From: JADKFD01 sp050250665
GTDB lineage: Bacteria > Pseudomonadota > Gammaproteobacteria > Xanthomonadales > SZUA-5
Length of the DNA stretch: 64,000 bases
Direction of reading: 5' to 3'
NCBI GenBank assembly: GCA_050250665.1
Contig: JBFWOF010000034.1
Location: 1 to 64,000 of the forward strand
Shown here: piece after piece, positions 9,033 to 16,883 of the stretch
Layout: each line of letters begins with the position of its first letter
Position numbering within the stretch: the stretch's first letter is position 1
Program-made: the position numbers and the translations under genes
Notes under the pieces: generated by a model
What the model was told of the DNA's origin: nothing
Seen by the model: only the letters and a program-made list of their open reading frames with translations
Databases searched by the model: none

Positions 9033-10286
9033 TCAATAATTCCGCGCCGCCACCACGCCGGCATCGCGCAGCAGGGCCTCGGCCACCGGGCCGCTGCGGC
9101 GTTGCGCTCTTTCGCGCTCCAGCTGCTTGTTGACGGCCTTCCAGTCGAGATCGAGAAAGGTGGTGCGTTCCAGCGTGTCCGCTTGCGCCTGCAGCAACAT
9201 CGCTTGCAGCGAGCGCCGGGTGATGGCGCGGCCGCCAAGGCCGGCGATCACGGTGTAGCCAAGCAGACCCATGCCGGTGACGGCCATGCGCACATTGACC
9301 GCCAGGATGCCGCCGACGCCGACGGCCAGACTCTTTTCCAGCACCACGAAGCGTTTGCAGTGCGCCAGGGCAGCGGCCACGGCGGCCATCGGGAACGGTC
9401 GGAAACAGGTGATGCCGAGCACGCCGATGGCGTGACCGCCCTCGCGCAGTTCATCCACCGTGTCCTTGATGGTGCCGAGCACCGAGCCCATGGCGATGAT
9501 CACGGTCTCGGCGCCCTCCAGCCGGTAGCCGTGCAGCAAGCCACCGGATTCGCGTCCGAACACGGCCTTGAATTCGGCGGCATAGCCAGGCAAGAGGTCC
9601 AGTGCCTGCATCTGCTTGGCATGCGCCAGATAGCGCACTTCCATGAAGGCCTCGGGGCCGACCATGGCGCCCATCGACACCGGATCATTCGGGTCCAGCA
9701 CCTGACGCGGCTCATAGGCCGGCAGATAGGCATCGACCTGCGCTTGCGTCGGCATGTCCACGCGCTCGTAGGCATGGGTGAGGATGAAGCCGTCCATGCA
9801 TACCATGATCGGCAGGCTCAGCTCTTCGGCCAGCCGGAATGCCTGGATGTGCAGATCCAGCGCCTCCTGATTGGTCTCGGCAAACAGCTGCAGCCAGCCG
9901 CAATCGCGCATGGCCAGCGAATCGGAGTGGTCATTCCAGATGTTGATGGGCGCGCCGATGGCGCGGTTGGCCACGGTCATGACGATGGGCAAGCCCAGCC
10001 CCGAGGCATTGAACACTGCTTCGGCCATGAACAGCAGGCCCTGCGAGGCGGTCGCGGTGTAGCTGCGAGCCCCTGCCGCGGAGGCACCGATGGCCACCGA
10101 CATCGCCGAGAATTCGGATTCGACATTGATGAACTCGCATTGCTGCAGCGAGCCCTCCTTGACCATCTCACCCAGCGCTTCGACGATGTGGGTCTGCGGC
10201 GAAATCGGATAGGCGCAGATGACTTCGGGCCGGCACAGGGCGACGGCCTCGGCAACCGCGCGCGAACCTTCGATCTGCTTAAGCAT
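9033..10286 (-). CDS. 2-oxoacid:acceptor oxidoreductase, alpha subunit
   Basis: A 417-residue protein of the PorA/VorA family. The N-terminal pyrimidine-binding domain begins MLKQIEGSRAVAEAV and has the typical YPISPQTHIVEAL. Other family landmarks are TASQGLLFMAEAV, NIWNDHSDSLAMRDCGW and VCMDGFILTHAYE. The C-terminal transketolase-like domain has AMGSVLGTIKD, GITCFRPFP and VLEKSLAVGVGG. The ATG at 10286 overlaps the stop of the gamma gene (ATGCTTAA), so the two are translationally coupled. The longer open frame upstream of this ATG is the shadow of the gamma gene. The product would pair with the beta subunit encoded after the repeat gap. Confidence 0.92.
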   Translation of the reverse strand: MLKQIEGSRAVAEAVALCRPEVICAYPISPQTHIVEALGEMVKEGSLQQCEFINVESEFSAMSVAIGASAAGARSYTATASQGLLFMAEAVFNASGLGLPIVMTVANRAIGAPINIWNDHSDSLAMRDCGWLQLFAETNQEALDLHIQAFRLAEELSLPIMVCMDGFILTHAYERVDMPTQAQVDAYLPAYEPRQVLDPNDPVSMGAMVGPEAFMEVRYLAHAKQMQALDLLPGYAAEFKAVFGRESGGLLHGYRLEGAETVIIAMGSVLGTIKDTVDELREGGHAIGVLGITCFRPFPMAAVAAALAHCKRFVVLEKSLAVGVGGILAVNVRMAVTGMGLLGYTVIAGLGGRAITRRSLQAMLLQAQADTLERTTFLDLDWKAVNKQLERERAQRRSGPVAEALLRDAGVVAARNY

Positions 10287-10860
10287 GGCTGACACCCTCC
10301 AGGGCCTCGCGGACCCGCTCATAGGCCTCGGTGGCGGCGGCGACATTGCCCTCGGCGACCTTGCCGGCGAACTTCTCGCGGATGGCCTTGCAGACCGACT
10401 CCAGCCTGAGCACGCCCGAGATCGCGGCAAAGCCGCCCAGCAGCGGCATGTTCGGCAGCGGCCGGCCCACATGTTTCAGCGCCAGATCGGTGGCCGACAC
10501 GGTGCACAGGCGCTCGGCCCGATGCGCGGCCAGAAAATCTGCAAGGCCGAGCTCGGCAAAGCTCTTGTTGGTGTTGATCAGCACATAGCCATCGGCCTTG
10601 AGCCCGGCGAAGCAATCGATCTGATGCAGCAGGGTAGGGTCCTGAATGATCAGCGCATCGGGCTCCATGATCGGCTCGCGCAAGCGGATTTCCTTGTCGT
10701 CGATGCGACAGAAAGCCACCACCGGAGCACCGGTGCGCTCGGAACCGAAACTGGGGAAAGCCTGGGCGTGCCTGCCCTCGTCGAAAGCCGCGATCGAGAG
10801 CATTTCCGTGGCTGTGACCACGCCCTGTCCGCCGCGACCGTGGATGCGTACCTGGAACAC
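10279..10860 (-). CDS. 2-oxoacid:acceptor oxidoreductase, gamma subunit
   Basis: A 193-residue protein of the POR_N/gamma family. Starting at the GTG at 10860 it reads VFQVRIHGRGGQGVVTATEM, the usual N-terminus of this family, with GGGAGAGG just upstream. An ATG 14 codons earlier lies in sequence that does not fit the family. Also visible are FGSERTGAPVVAFCRI and LPNMPLLGGFAA, both typical of gamma subunits. This is the first gene of the oxidoreductase operon (gamma, alpha, repeat gap, beta, flavoprotein). It is divergent from the membrane-protein cluster, so the promoters of both presumably lie in 10861-11077. Confidence 0.9.
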   Translation of the reverse strand: MFQVRIHGRGGQGVVTATEMLSIAAFDEGRHAQAFPSFGSERTGAPVVAFCRIDDKEIRLREPIMEPDALIIQDPTLLHQIDCFAGLKADGYVLINTNKSFAELGLADFLAAHRAERLCTVSATDLALKHVGRPLPNMPLLGGFAAISGVLRLESVCKAIREKFAGKVAEGNVAAATEAYERVREALEGVSHA

Positions 10861-11077
10861 CGTCCTCTCCCCGACCAGCCTGGTTCGAATGCGCGGTCCC
10901 AAATTCGGAACCCCACGCTTACGCCCAGTCTAGGCCGCTGAAAATCGGCGACCTTGATCAGGATTCAGCTTTGGTCCGGCCCACGATTGCAGCTGCTGCT
11001 GGTTGATTCTGGTCAAGGTGGCATTCGGCAATTGCGCCTTAGATGGTGGCGGATTCCCTCGATGCGAGGTGATCGCC

Positions 11078-12070
11078 ATGACAAGACAGCATGCCGCCGC
11101 CGATGCCCTGGTCTGGGAGGTTGAGGTCCCGCTGCTGAACAACCGGATGATCACCGGGGCTCTGCTGAGGGTGTTCGCGCTGTCCACCGCCATCGCTGCC
11201 AGCATTCTCAGTCTGGTGTTCCTGACACGCGGCGAGTATCAGTCCATCGCCATGATCTGGCTGGCCTTCGGCGCCGTCGGTCTGGGGCTGATGCTGTTGT
11301 CGCTGCTGATCATGCTGCTGGTGTTCGGCAATCGCATGCATTGCCGCATCCGCGTCGACGACAAGGGCGTGGTCTTCGAGACCCTCGATCGCCGCGCCAG
11401 AACCGGCAACCGGCTGTTGCTGCTGCTGGGCCTGCTCAGCGGTCGGCCGCAGGCAGCGGGCATGGGCATGATCGCCGCTGCCGATGAGCTGCGCAGCCTG
11501 AGCTGGAGCGGGGCCTTCCGGGCCGAGTATCAGCCCGATCGACTGGCGGTGGTGTTGCGTAACCGCTGGCGCCGGTTGCTGATCGTCTATGCCACGGCGG
11601 ACAACTACCCGGCGGTGGCGGCACGTATCCGCGCCGAACTGGCCGCACACGGCACCGAAGCGCGAATGCCGACCCGATCCCCATTGCCCGGTTATCTGCT
11701 GCAGAGCGCGTGGGTGGTGCTGGCCTGCGTGCCGCTGTTCGTGCTGGTCGAGGAATTCGATGTTTCTCTGATGCTGCCGCTGCTGCAGCTGTGTTTCGGG
11801 CTGGCCACGGTGTGGCTGATCGGTCTGTTTGGCTATGTGCTGATGGCGCTCGACCTGGTGATCGTTGGCGTGTTGCTGGCCGGCGCCCTGAGTGTGCGCG
11901 AGTCCTGGCTGCATCGCGGTGAGTTCTACGCCAGCTGGACCGTGTATTCCGATGCCGACTGGGCGCTGCTCGCCTTGTCTGTGGCAGCCATGGTCGTGCT
12001 GGCGGTGATCGGCTGGCGCGGTGCGCGTGGGCGCGCGCCCGGCGTGTTGATTGCCGAATCACAGGAGTGA
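11078..12070 (+). CDS. Polytopic membrane protein, unknown function; first gene of the zinc-ribbon/toxin-like cluster
   Basis: A 330-residue protein with two N-terminal TM helices (about residues 25-48 and 55-80). A roughly 120-residue cytoplasmic-type segment follows (MHCRIRVDDKGVVFETLD, WRRLLIVYATADNYP), recalling a PH-like or YcxB-like domain. Three to four C-terminal TM helices complete the protein. The ATG at 11078 is preferred because GAGGTG lies 7 bases ahead; upstream in-frame codons look non-coding. It ends just 7 bases before the next gene, so the cluster reads as one operon. No family name can be given with confidence. Position and topology suggest an inner-membrane component of whatever machine the cluster encodes. 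Confidence 0.7.
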   Translation: MTRQHAAADALVWEVEVPLLNNRMITGALLRVFALSTAIAASILSLVFLTRGEYQSIAMIWLAFGAVGLGLMLLSLLIMLLVFGNRMHCRIRVDDKGVVFETLDRRARTGNRLLLLLGLLSGRPQAAGMGMIAAADELRSLSWSGAFRAEYQPDRLAVVLRNRWRRLLIVYATADNYPAVAARIRAELAAHGTEARMPTRSPLPGYLLQSAWVVLACVPLFVLVEEFDVSLMLPLLQLCFGLATVWLIGLFGYVLMALDLVIVGVLLAGALSVRESWLHRGEFYASWTVYSDADWALLALSVAAMVVLAVIGWRGARGRAPGVLIAESQE

Positions 12071-12077
12071 GGTGGCG

Positions 12078-12725
12078 ATGACGCAGAACCGCTTTTGTGA
12101 ATCCTGCGGTGCTCCCTGGGTGCCCGGAGCCAGATTCTGCGAGCGCTGCGGCGTGCCCATGGCAGAGCTCGCTCCGCCCAGGGTCACGATTGCACCTCTG
12201 CCGCCGGAACCGGAGCCATTGCCCGCGGCCAGCCCGGCGCCTGCACGAACTGCGGCTTCCGGTGCGCTTGCCGGAAAGCTGGGTGTGCTGGCGCTGGTCA
12301 TTGCGGTGGTTGCGGCGGGCCTGGTGCTGTGGCCACGGGCCTCCGAGGTACCACCAATGACAGTGCCGGCCAATGCCACGGTGCAGCCCGAAAGCGGCGC
12401 TGCCCGACCTGCGGGGCAAGCCTCACGCGCCCCAGTGACGCGCCAGACCATCGAGGCGCTCAAGTCCGCCGTCCAGGCAGCCCATCGTGCCGAAGTCGCT
12501 TCGATCATGGCCGGCGGCGAGTCCTCGCTGGAGCAGCGCAGCGCATTCAACGATGCCCTGGGTCAGCTCGGGCAGGGGCTGTATCGTCACCACGTCGAGG
12601 ATGGCAACGGTGATCTGCAGGCGGCGCAGAGAGAAATGCGCGACTTTCTGGAAAGCCTGGACGACAGCGGCCTGGGCTTGTCGGAGCCGGTGATCGATCT
12701 GGGAGTGGCCAGTGTCGCGCCCTGA
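12078..12725 (+). CDS. Zinc-ribbon protein with single TM anchor
   Basis: A 215-residue protein. Cys7, Cys10, Cys21 and Cys24 form a rubredoxin-like zinc ribbon (CESCGAPWVPGARFCERCG). A Pro/Ala-rich linker (30-65), one TM helix (67-85) and a roughly 125-residue exported domain follow, containing IEALKSAVQAAHRAEVAS and LQAAQREMRDFLESLD (helical). The ribbon should be cytoplasmic and the C-terminal domain periplasmic. The start at 12078 follows GGAGTGAGGTG. The gene overlaps the next gene by 14 bases. The ribbon is almost identical in spacing and residues (CGAPxxPGARFCxxCG) to that at the C-terminus of the last cluster gene, which suggests a shared role or origin. Confidence 0.75.
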   Translation: MTQNRFCESCGAPWVPGARFCERCGVPMAELAPPRVTIAPLPPEPEPLPAASPAPARTAASGALAGKLGVLALVIAVVAAGLVLWPRASEVPPMTVPANATVQPESGAARPAGQASRAPVTRQTIEALKSAVQAAHRAEVASIMAGGESSLEQRSAFNDALGQLGQGLYRHHVEDGNGDLQAAQREMRDFLESLDDSGLGLSEPVIDLGVASVAP

Positions 12726-13299
12726 ATCCTCGACTGCGCCAGCCGCTGCGACCGGCGACCGGCGTGGCTCGGTCTGGCTGTCGGCACTGTTTGATCCGGC
12801 GGGCTTGATTGCTCGCCATCTGGACGGTTTCGGTGTGCTCCCGGCCCTGGCGGTCTCCGGTCTGGCTTTCGGCACGATCTCGCTGCAGGCGGCTCTGGAT
12901 CTGGCGCGCACCAGCGCCTGGGACAGTTCGGCGCTGGCGCTGCTGGTGTTGCGGGGAACGCTGCTGGGGACGGCAGGCGTGGCGCTGGTGGCGGTGGTGG
13001 CATGGGTGCTGTCACGCCCCTTTGCCGCCAGTCAGGGTCTGGGCTGGACCGTGCGTGCCTTTGGCGGTGCCTATGGCAATGCCCTGGTCTACGGCTTGTT
13101 CGGCCTGGCGCTGAACTTGTTTCTGGGCTGGAACACGGCGGTCTCCTGCGGCGTCACCGGACTGTTGTGGGCGCTGGGGCCGCTGTTCGTCGCCGTGCGC
13201 GAATTGGCCGGCGGCCGCGGTGCTGTCGCGGCGCTGCTGTCGGGCATCAGTGGTGCCTTGCTGCTGATTGGCTGGGTGCAGTTCGGAGTAGGCCCATGA
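12712..13299 (+). CDS. Membrane protein, Yip1-like topology, unknown function
   Basis: A 195-residue protein starting at GTG 12712, inside the end of the preceding gene. A short soluble N-terminus leads into LFDPAGLIARHLDGFG and about five hydrophobic segments (LPALAVSGLAFGTISL, LALLVLRGTLLGTAGVALVA, AYGNALVYGLFGLALNLFLG, TGLLWALGPLFVAVREL, LLSGISGALLLIGWVQFGVG). The layout recalls Yip1-domain proteins, but no diagnostic residue proves it. The stop overlaps the next start (ATGA), so translation is coupled. The cluster context suggests an inner-membrane partner of the large exported protein. Confidence 0.65.
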   Translation: MSRPESSTAPAAATGDRRGSVWLSALFDPAGLIARHLDGFGVLPALAVSGLAFGTISLQAALDLARTSAWDSSALALLVLRGTLLGTAGVALVAVVAWVLSRPFAASQGLGWTVRAFGGAYGNALVYGLFGLALNLFLGWNTAVSCGVTGLLWALGPLFVAVRELAGGRGAVAALLSGISGALLLIGWVQFGVGP

Positions 13300-13760
13300 G
13301 CGCCGGTTCGCGCCTGACCCGGGTGGCCAGTCTGGCAACGCTGGGTGCGCTGACCGGCCTTCATCTGGGCGCAACCGAGGCCATGTTTGCCGGCGCTGGT
13401 GCGGCGCTGATTCTGGGCGAGTTTGCGATTGTTCTGCTGCGCGCGCTGCTGCATGCGGGCAATGGCTCGGTGCGCGCCGAACACGGAACCCAAGTGGTCC
13501 GTGCTGCGGTCGATGAGGGTCTGCTGATGTTGCTGCCCTTCGCCGCTCTGGCCTTGTTGGCGGAGCTCGGCTTCGGTTGGGAGTCGGTACAGGCTTTCGC
13601 TGCTGCCGGCTTGCTGACAGCCGCTTCGCTGGCTGGCAGCACGCTGACGGCCAAGGGCGGCTCAGCCGTTTACAACGCCCTGGCGCCGATGGCGGTGATG
13701 TTGCCGACCGTGGCAGCCTGGGCAATGCTGGCGGCGCTGGCAGCGGGAGCAGCGCCGTGA
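13296..13760 (+). CDS. Small polytopic membrane protein, unknown function
   Basis: A 154-residue protein starting at ATG 13296, overlapping the previous stop as ATGA. The longer open frame upstream is a shadow of the previous gene. It has about four TM helices (ASLATLGALTGLHLGA, AALILGEFAIVLLRALL, GLLMLLPFAALALLAELGFG and the Ala-rich C-terminus). Its stop codon overlaps the GTG of the next gene (GTGA). No family was recognised. The gapless order implies stoichiometric co-expression with the large protein that follows. Confidence 0.65.
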   Translation: MSAGSRLTRVASLATLGALTGLHLGATEAMFAGAGAALILGEFAIVLLRALLHAGNGSVRAEHGTQVVRAAVDEGLLMLLPFAALALLAELGFGWESVQAFAAAGLLTAASLAGSTLTAKGGSAVYNALAPMAVMLPTVAAWAMLAALAAGAAP

Positions 13761-16700
13761 GTACCGTGGGACGCTGGCGCTGGATGCTCCTGCTGTTGAG
13801 CCTGGTTCTGGCTCTGCTGCCGGCGCGCAGCCTTGGTCAAGGTGATGACGGCCGTCAGAGCGGCGAATACCACGCGCTGCGGTATGTGTTGCAGCAGTTC
13901 GAAGTGCGCAAGGTCTCGCGCGGGAACCTGGGTTCAGTGCCGGCGCTGTACGTCACTGGCGGTCCGCTGATCTACGATCGCGGCGGCATCGTCCTGCAGG
14001 GCATGGAATCGCAGAAGGACCAGGGAATCGACAGTATCCAGATTTCCGTCTACGGGCCCGGGGCCAGCGGCTGGGAAAACCAGCGCTTCTTCGCGGCGAT
14101 CGAACGCATGACGCAGCCGACCCAGGCACCCTGGGGCGGCACCCTGCATGCCGGGTACACCGCATTCGTGCCGGAGCCGGAGACCCGTGGTCCGTTCAGT
14201 GAGGGCGGCAATCCGGCCAGCGTGATCTGGTACTGGTCCTATCCCAGCCACCTGATCGAACTCAAGCAGTATTGGGGTGAAGCGATTGCCGAGGATGTGG
14301 CCCGGCGCCGGGTGACGCAACTGGCCGAGGCGCTGCATCTCGGATTTCTGGAGGATGGTCTCGCCGGTGCGGCGGCGCCGGTGGCCGACAATTTCCGTGC
14401 CGTCATCCGCGTCCCGCCACTGCAACCCGGCGAAGTCCTGTCACCGTCGGTGGACGTGCTCGACAGCCGTGGTCGTCCGGCCAGTGACATCCGCGGCGTG
14501 GCCTGGCTGATCAATGGCAAGTTTGCCAATTCGGTGGTCTGGGATGGCCAGCGCACCACCATCGAGGTGCAGGTCAGCGTGGCTGGCAAGGCGATCACGG
14601 AGCAGATCGTCATTCCTGCCTATGATCCTTCCCGGCCGATGGTCCCGGCGGCGCCCGTGCCCGGGCTGGGTCAGGTCGGCCCCTTGCCGGGACCGGCAAA
14701 CACGCAGCAAACCCTGGTGGGTGTGCTGGGACCGCCACTGATCGGGCTGCTGGGAAGACTCCTGTCCGGCTTGGGTGGTGGCAAGCCGCGGCCATTGCCG
14801 CCGAAAACTCCGCCGCCGAAGCCGGCCAAAAAACGCCGCCGCACCCGCGCACAGGATGGCCCCGATTCCGACAGCGCGAAGGACGGAGCCGAAGCGGCCA
14901 AGGCGGAGGCCCCGGCCGACGGCATCAGCCGAACGCTGGCGCACCTGAGCCAGGTGGCGCAGACCACCGGCAACCAGGAACTGGCGCAGGCCGTTGCTCA
15001 GGCGCAGCAGAAGGTGATTGGCCCGGATGGGAAGCCCAATCCCGAGGCCTGGAAAGATGCGCAGAAAGACATTCGCAATGCCCTGGACAAGCTCGACAAG
15101 GACATTCCGAAACCGAACTCGGCCACCTGGGACGCCGGTGGCGCCTTGCTGGGCGCTGGCGGTGAATTACTGGTGGGCGTGGGCAAGGGCGCGGTAGGAC
15201 TGGTCAAAGGCATCGGAAGTTTCTTCGGCAACGCCTGGGACGGCATCAAAGCCATCGGTGAGGCCATTCTCAATCCTCGGACCTTCGAACTGGGATTGCG
15301 CGAATCCTTGAAGGAATGGGGCGCGAAGAATCTGCAGGCGGAGAACAAGGCCATCCGCGAAGGACTGCGCGATGGTCGCTATGGGGACGCCTTGCTGGGC
15401 ATAGGCCAGGCCATGCTCAAGACCGCCTGGAACCCGGTCGAGAAACTCTGGCATTTCGTCAAGACCGAGATCCTGCCCTGGGACGAACTCAATTCCTTCC
15501 GCGATCCGCACGCCTCGCTGGAAGAAAAGCTCTGGGCAGTGCCGGCAGCCGCGATCAAGATCGCCGGCATACTGGTCGGTCTGGAACAGCCCACCACCAA
15601 GCCCTCGACCCGATGGGGCACCGCCCTGCACGATGCGGTCGACCGCCACGCGGCACGCACCCTGGCGAATGCCTCGACCGAGACTGCCCGAACCGTGGCC
15701 CAGATCGAAAAGCGCATCAGCGATCTGGAGCGCGCGGCCCAGGCCAAACCCGGCAATGCGACCGTGCAACAGCTGCTGGACCGGAGCCGCAAGGCGCTGA
15801 GCCATGCCCAGGAGTTACAGGCCAGTACCCGGCTGGCGCATGAGGCCGAGTTGCTGGCGCGCAAGGCCATGCGTGGTCAGCCGGCCTTCCAGAATTTCCA
15901 GCAGGCGCAGAAGCTGCTGAAGGACAATCCGGAGCTGGCCGCGGTCATCGACGACGCCATTCGTGCCAACAACGGCGGCACGGCCCTCTATGAACTGCGT
16001 GCCCGCGGATTGATCAGCCAGGACGCGCACGCCCTGATGACCGCGCGCAAGCTGCAGCTGCAGGATCAGGCGGTGAATCAGGCCAGTCGCCGGGTGATCG
16101 AGCAGGAGGCCCGGGCGCTGCAGGCGGCTGGGCAGCCGGTTCCGCGTCGCTTTGATACCTTCAATGCCACCCAGGGCAGTCGCTCGCGTCTCTCGGGCTC
16201 CAATATCCAGGCGGATCTGGACCAGACCGTGCTGGGTCTGAAACACGTCAGCCGCGAGGAGGCCGAGCGCATCCTGCAGCAGGAATGCAGCAATCTGGGC
16301 ATGACCCAGCAGCAGCTGGACATCAACATCTACCGGCCGAGTCAGGGCCTGATGGATGCACGCGGAGCCGCGCCCAACGCCCAGATCACGCTGGAAAACA
16401 TCGGGCAGAGCACCGGCACGGCCGGCCACCATCCAGTTTACGTGGGCAAGGATGGCACCATTCGCGTCGGCGACCACGTCGCCACCGCGCAGGGCCGCGA
16501 GGGCGTGCTGGCCGGCCGCCGCAACATGCAGCCGCCACCGGGCATGACCCAGGAACAGTGGTTGAACGAGGGCGTCTGGGAAGGTCACCAGGGTGGTGCC
16601 GTGCAGATACCGGCTGAACAGTGGCCACAGGTGCGCGCAACTCAGGTCGAGGGCATTACCCATGCCTTTGAACGTGGCGATCTGAACCAGATGGTCAAGT

Positions 16701-16867
16701 ACGCCAATCGCGGGCGGACTGTCGGGCTGGGCATGGACGAAGCCACCTCCCGCATCGTGCGCGCCGTCGCTGGTCAGAAGGACCCGGCCATCGCCGCGCG
16801 CATGCTGCGCGAGGCTGGCATCCACTCGCCAGCCGATCTGATGCAGCGTCTGGGCTTGAAGCATTGA
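13757..16867 (+). CDS. Large exported protein with toxin-like architecture and C-terminal nucleotidyltransferase-like motif
   Basis: A 1036-residue protein. The GTG at 13757 overlaps the upstream stop and gives a clean signal peptide (GRWRW, then LLLLSLVLALLPARSLG). Residues 30-300 form an unknown beta-rich domain. Residues 300-380 are a Gly/Pro- then Lys-rich linker. Residues 456-505 are a Gly-rich amphipathic segment (GGALLGAGGELLVGVGKGAV) like the membrane-active stretches of polymorphic toxins. Residues 640-790 are long charged helices. At 807-822 the motif GSRSRLSGSNIQADLD fits the polymerase-beta-type nucleotidyltransferase signature G-S-(about 11 residues)-D-x-D, and Asp855 in QLDINIYRP is placed where the third catalytic carboxylate would be. 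The remainder (860-1036) has GTAGHHPVYVGKDGTIRVGD and MDEATSRIVRAVAGQ. A nucleotidyl-transferring effector is inference; no homologue is recalled. Confidence 0.7.
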   Translation: MSTVGRWRWMLLLLSLVLALLPARSLGQGDDGRQSGEYHALRYVLQQFEVRKVSRGNLGSVPALYVTGGPLIYDRGGIVLQGMESQKDQGIDSIQISVYGPGASGWENQRFFAAIERMTQPTQAPWGGTLHAGYTAFVPEPETRGPFSEGGNPASVIWYWSYPSHLIELKQYWGEAIAEDVARRRVTQLAEALHLGFLEDGLAGAAAPVADNFRAVIRVPPLQPGEVLSPSVDVLDSRGRPASDIRGVAWLINGKFANSVVWDGQRTTIEVQVSVAGKAITEQIVIPAYDPSRPMVPAAPVPGLGQVGPLPGPANTQQTLVGVLGPPLIGLLGRLLSGLGGGKPRPLPPKTPPPKPAKKRRRTRAQDGPDSDSAKDGAEAAKAEAPADGISRTLAHLSQVAQTTGNQELAQAVAQAQQKVIGPDGKPNPEAWKDAQKDIRNALDKLDKDIPKPNSATWDAGGALLGAGGELLVGVGKGAVGLVKGIGSFFGNAWDGIKAIGEAILNPRTFELGLRESLKEWGAKNLQAENKAIREGLRDGRYGDALLGIGQAMLKTAWNPVEKLWHFVKTEILPWDELNSFRDPHASLEEKLWAVPAAAIKIAGILVGLEQPTTKPSTRWGTALHDAVDRHAARTLANASTETARTVAQIEKRISDLERAAQAKPGNATVQQLLDRSRKALSHAQELQASTRLAHEAELLARKAMRGQPAFQNFQQAQKLLKDNPELAAVIDDAIRANNGGTALYELRARGLISQDAHALMTARKLQLQDQAVNQASRRVIEQEARALQAAGQPVPRRFDTFNATQGSRSRLSGSNIQADLDQTVLGLKHVSREEAERILQQECSNLGMTQQQLDINIYRPSQGLMDARGAAPNAQITLENIGQSTGTAGHHPVYVGKDGTIRVGDHVATAQGREGVLAGRRNMQPPPGMTQEQWLNEGVWEGHQGGAVQIPAEQWPQVRATQVEGITHAFERGDLNQMVKYANRGRTVGLGMDEATSRIVRAVAGQKDPAIAARMLREAGIHSPADLMQRLGLKH

Positions 16868-16883
16868 TGACGAGGGGACAGCG

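Noticed and set aside
8646..10292. 548-codon open frame on the plus strand
   Set aside because: It lies antisense to the alpha subunit gene. Its protein is His/Gln/Gly-rich with no family features, as expected of high-GC shadows.
7399..10860. Glutamate synthase (GltBD) locus
   Set aside because: The flavoprotein is GltD-like, but the neighbours are gamma, alpha and TPP-binding beta subunits of a 2-oxoacid oxidoreductase, and no GltB is present.
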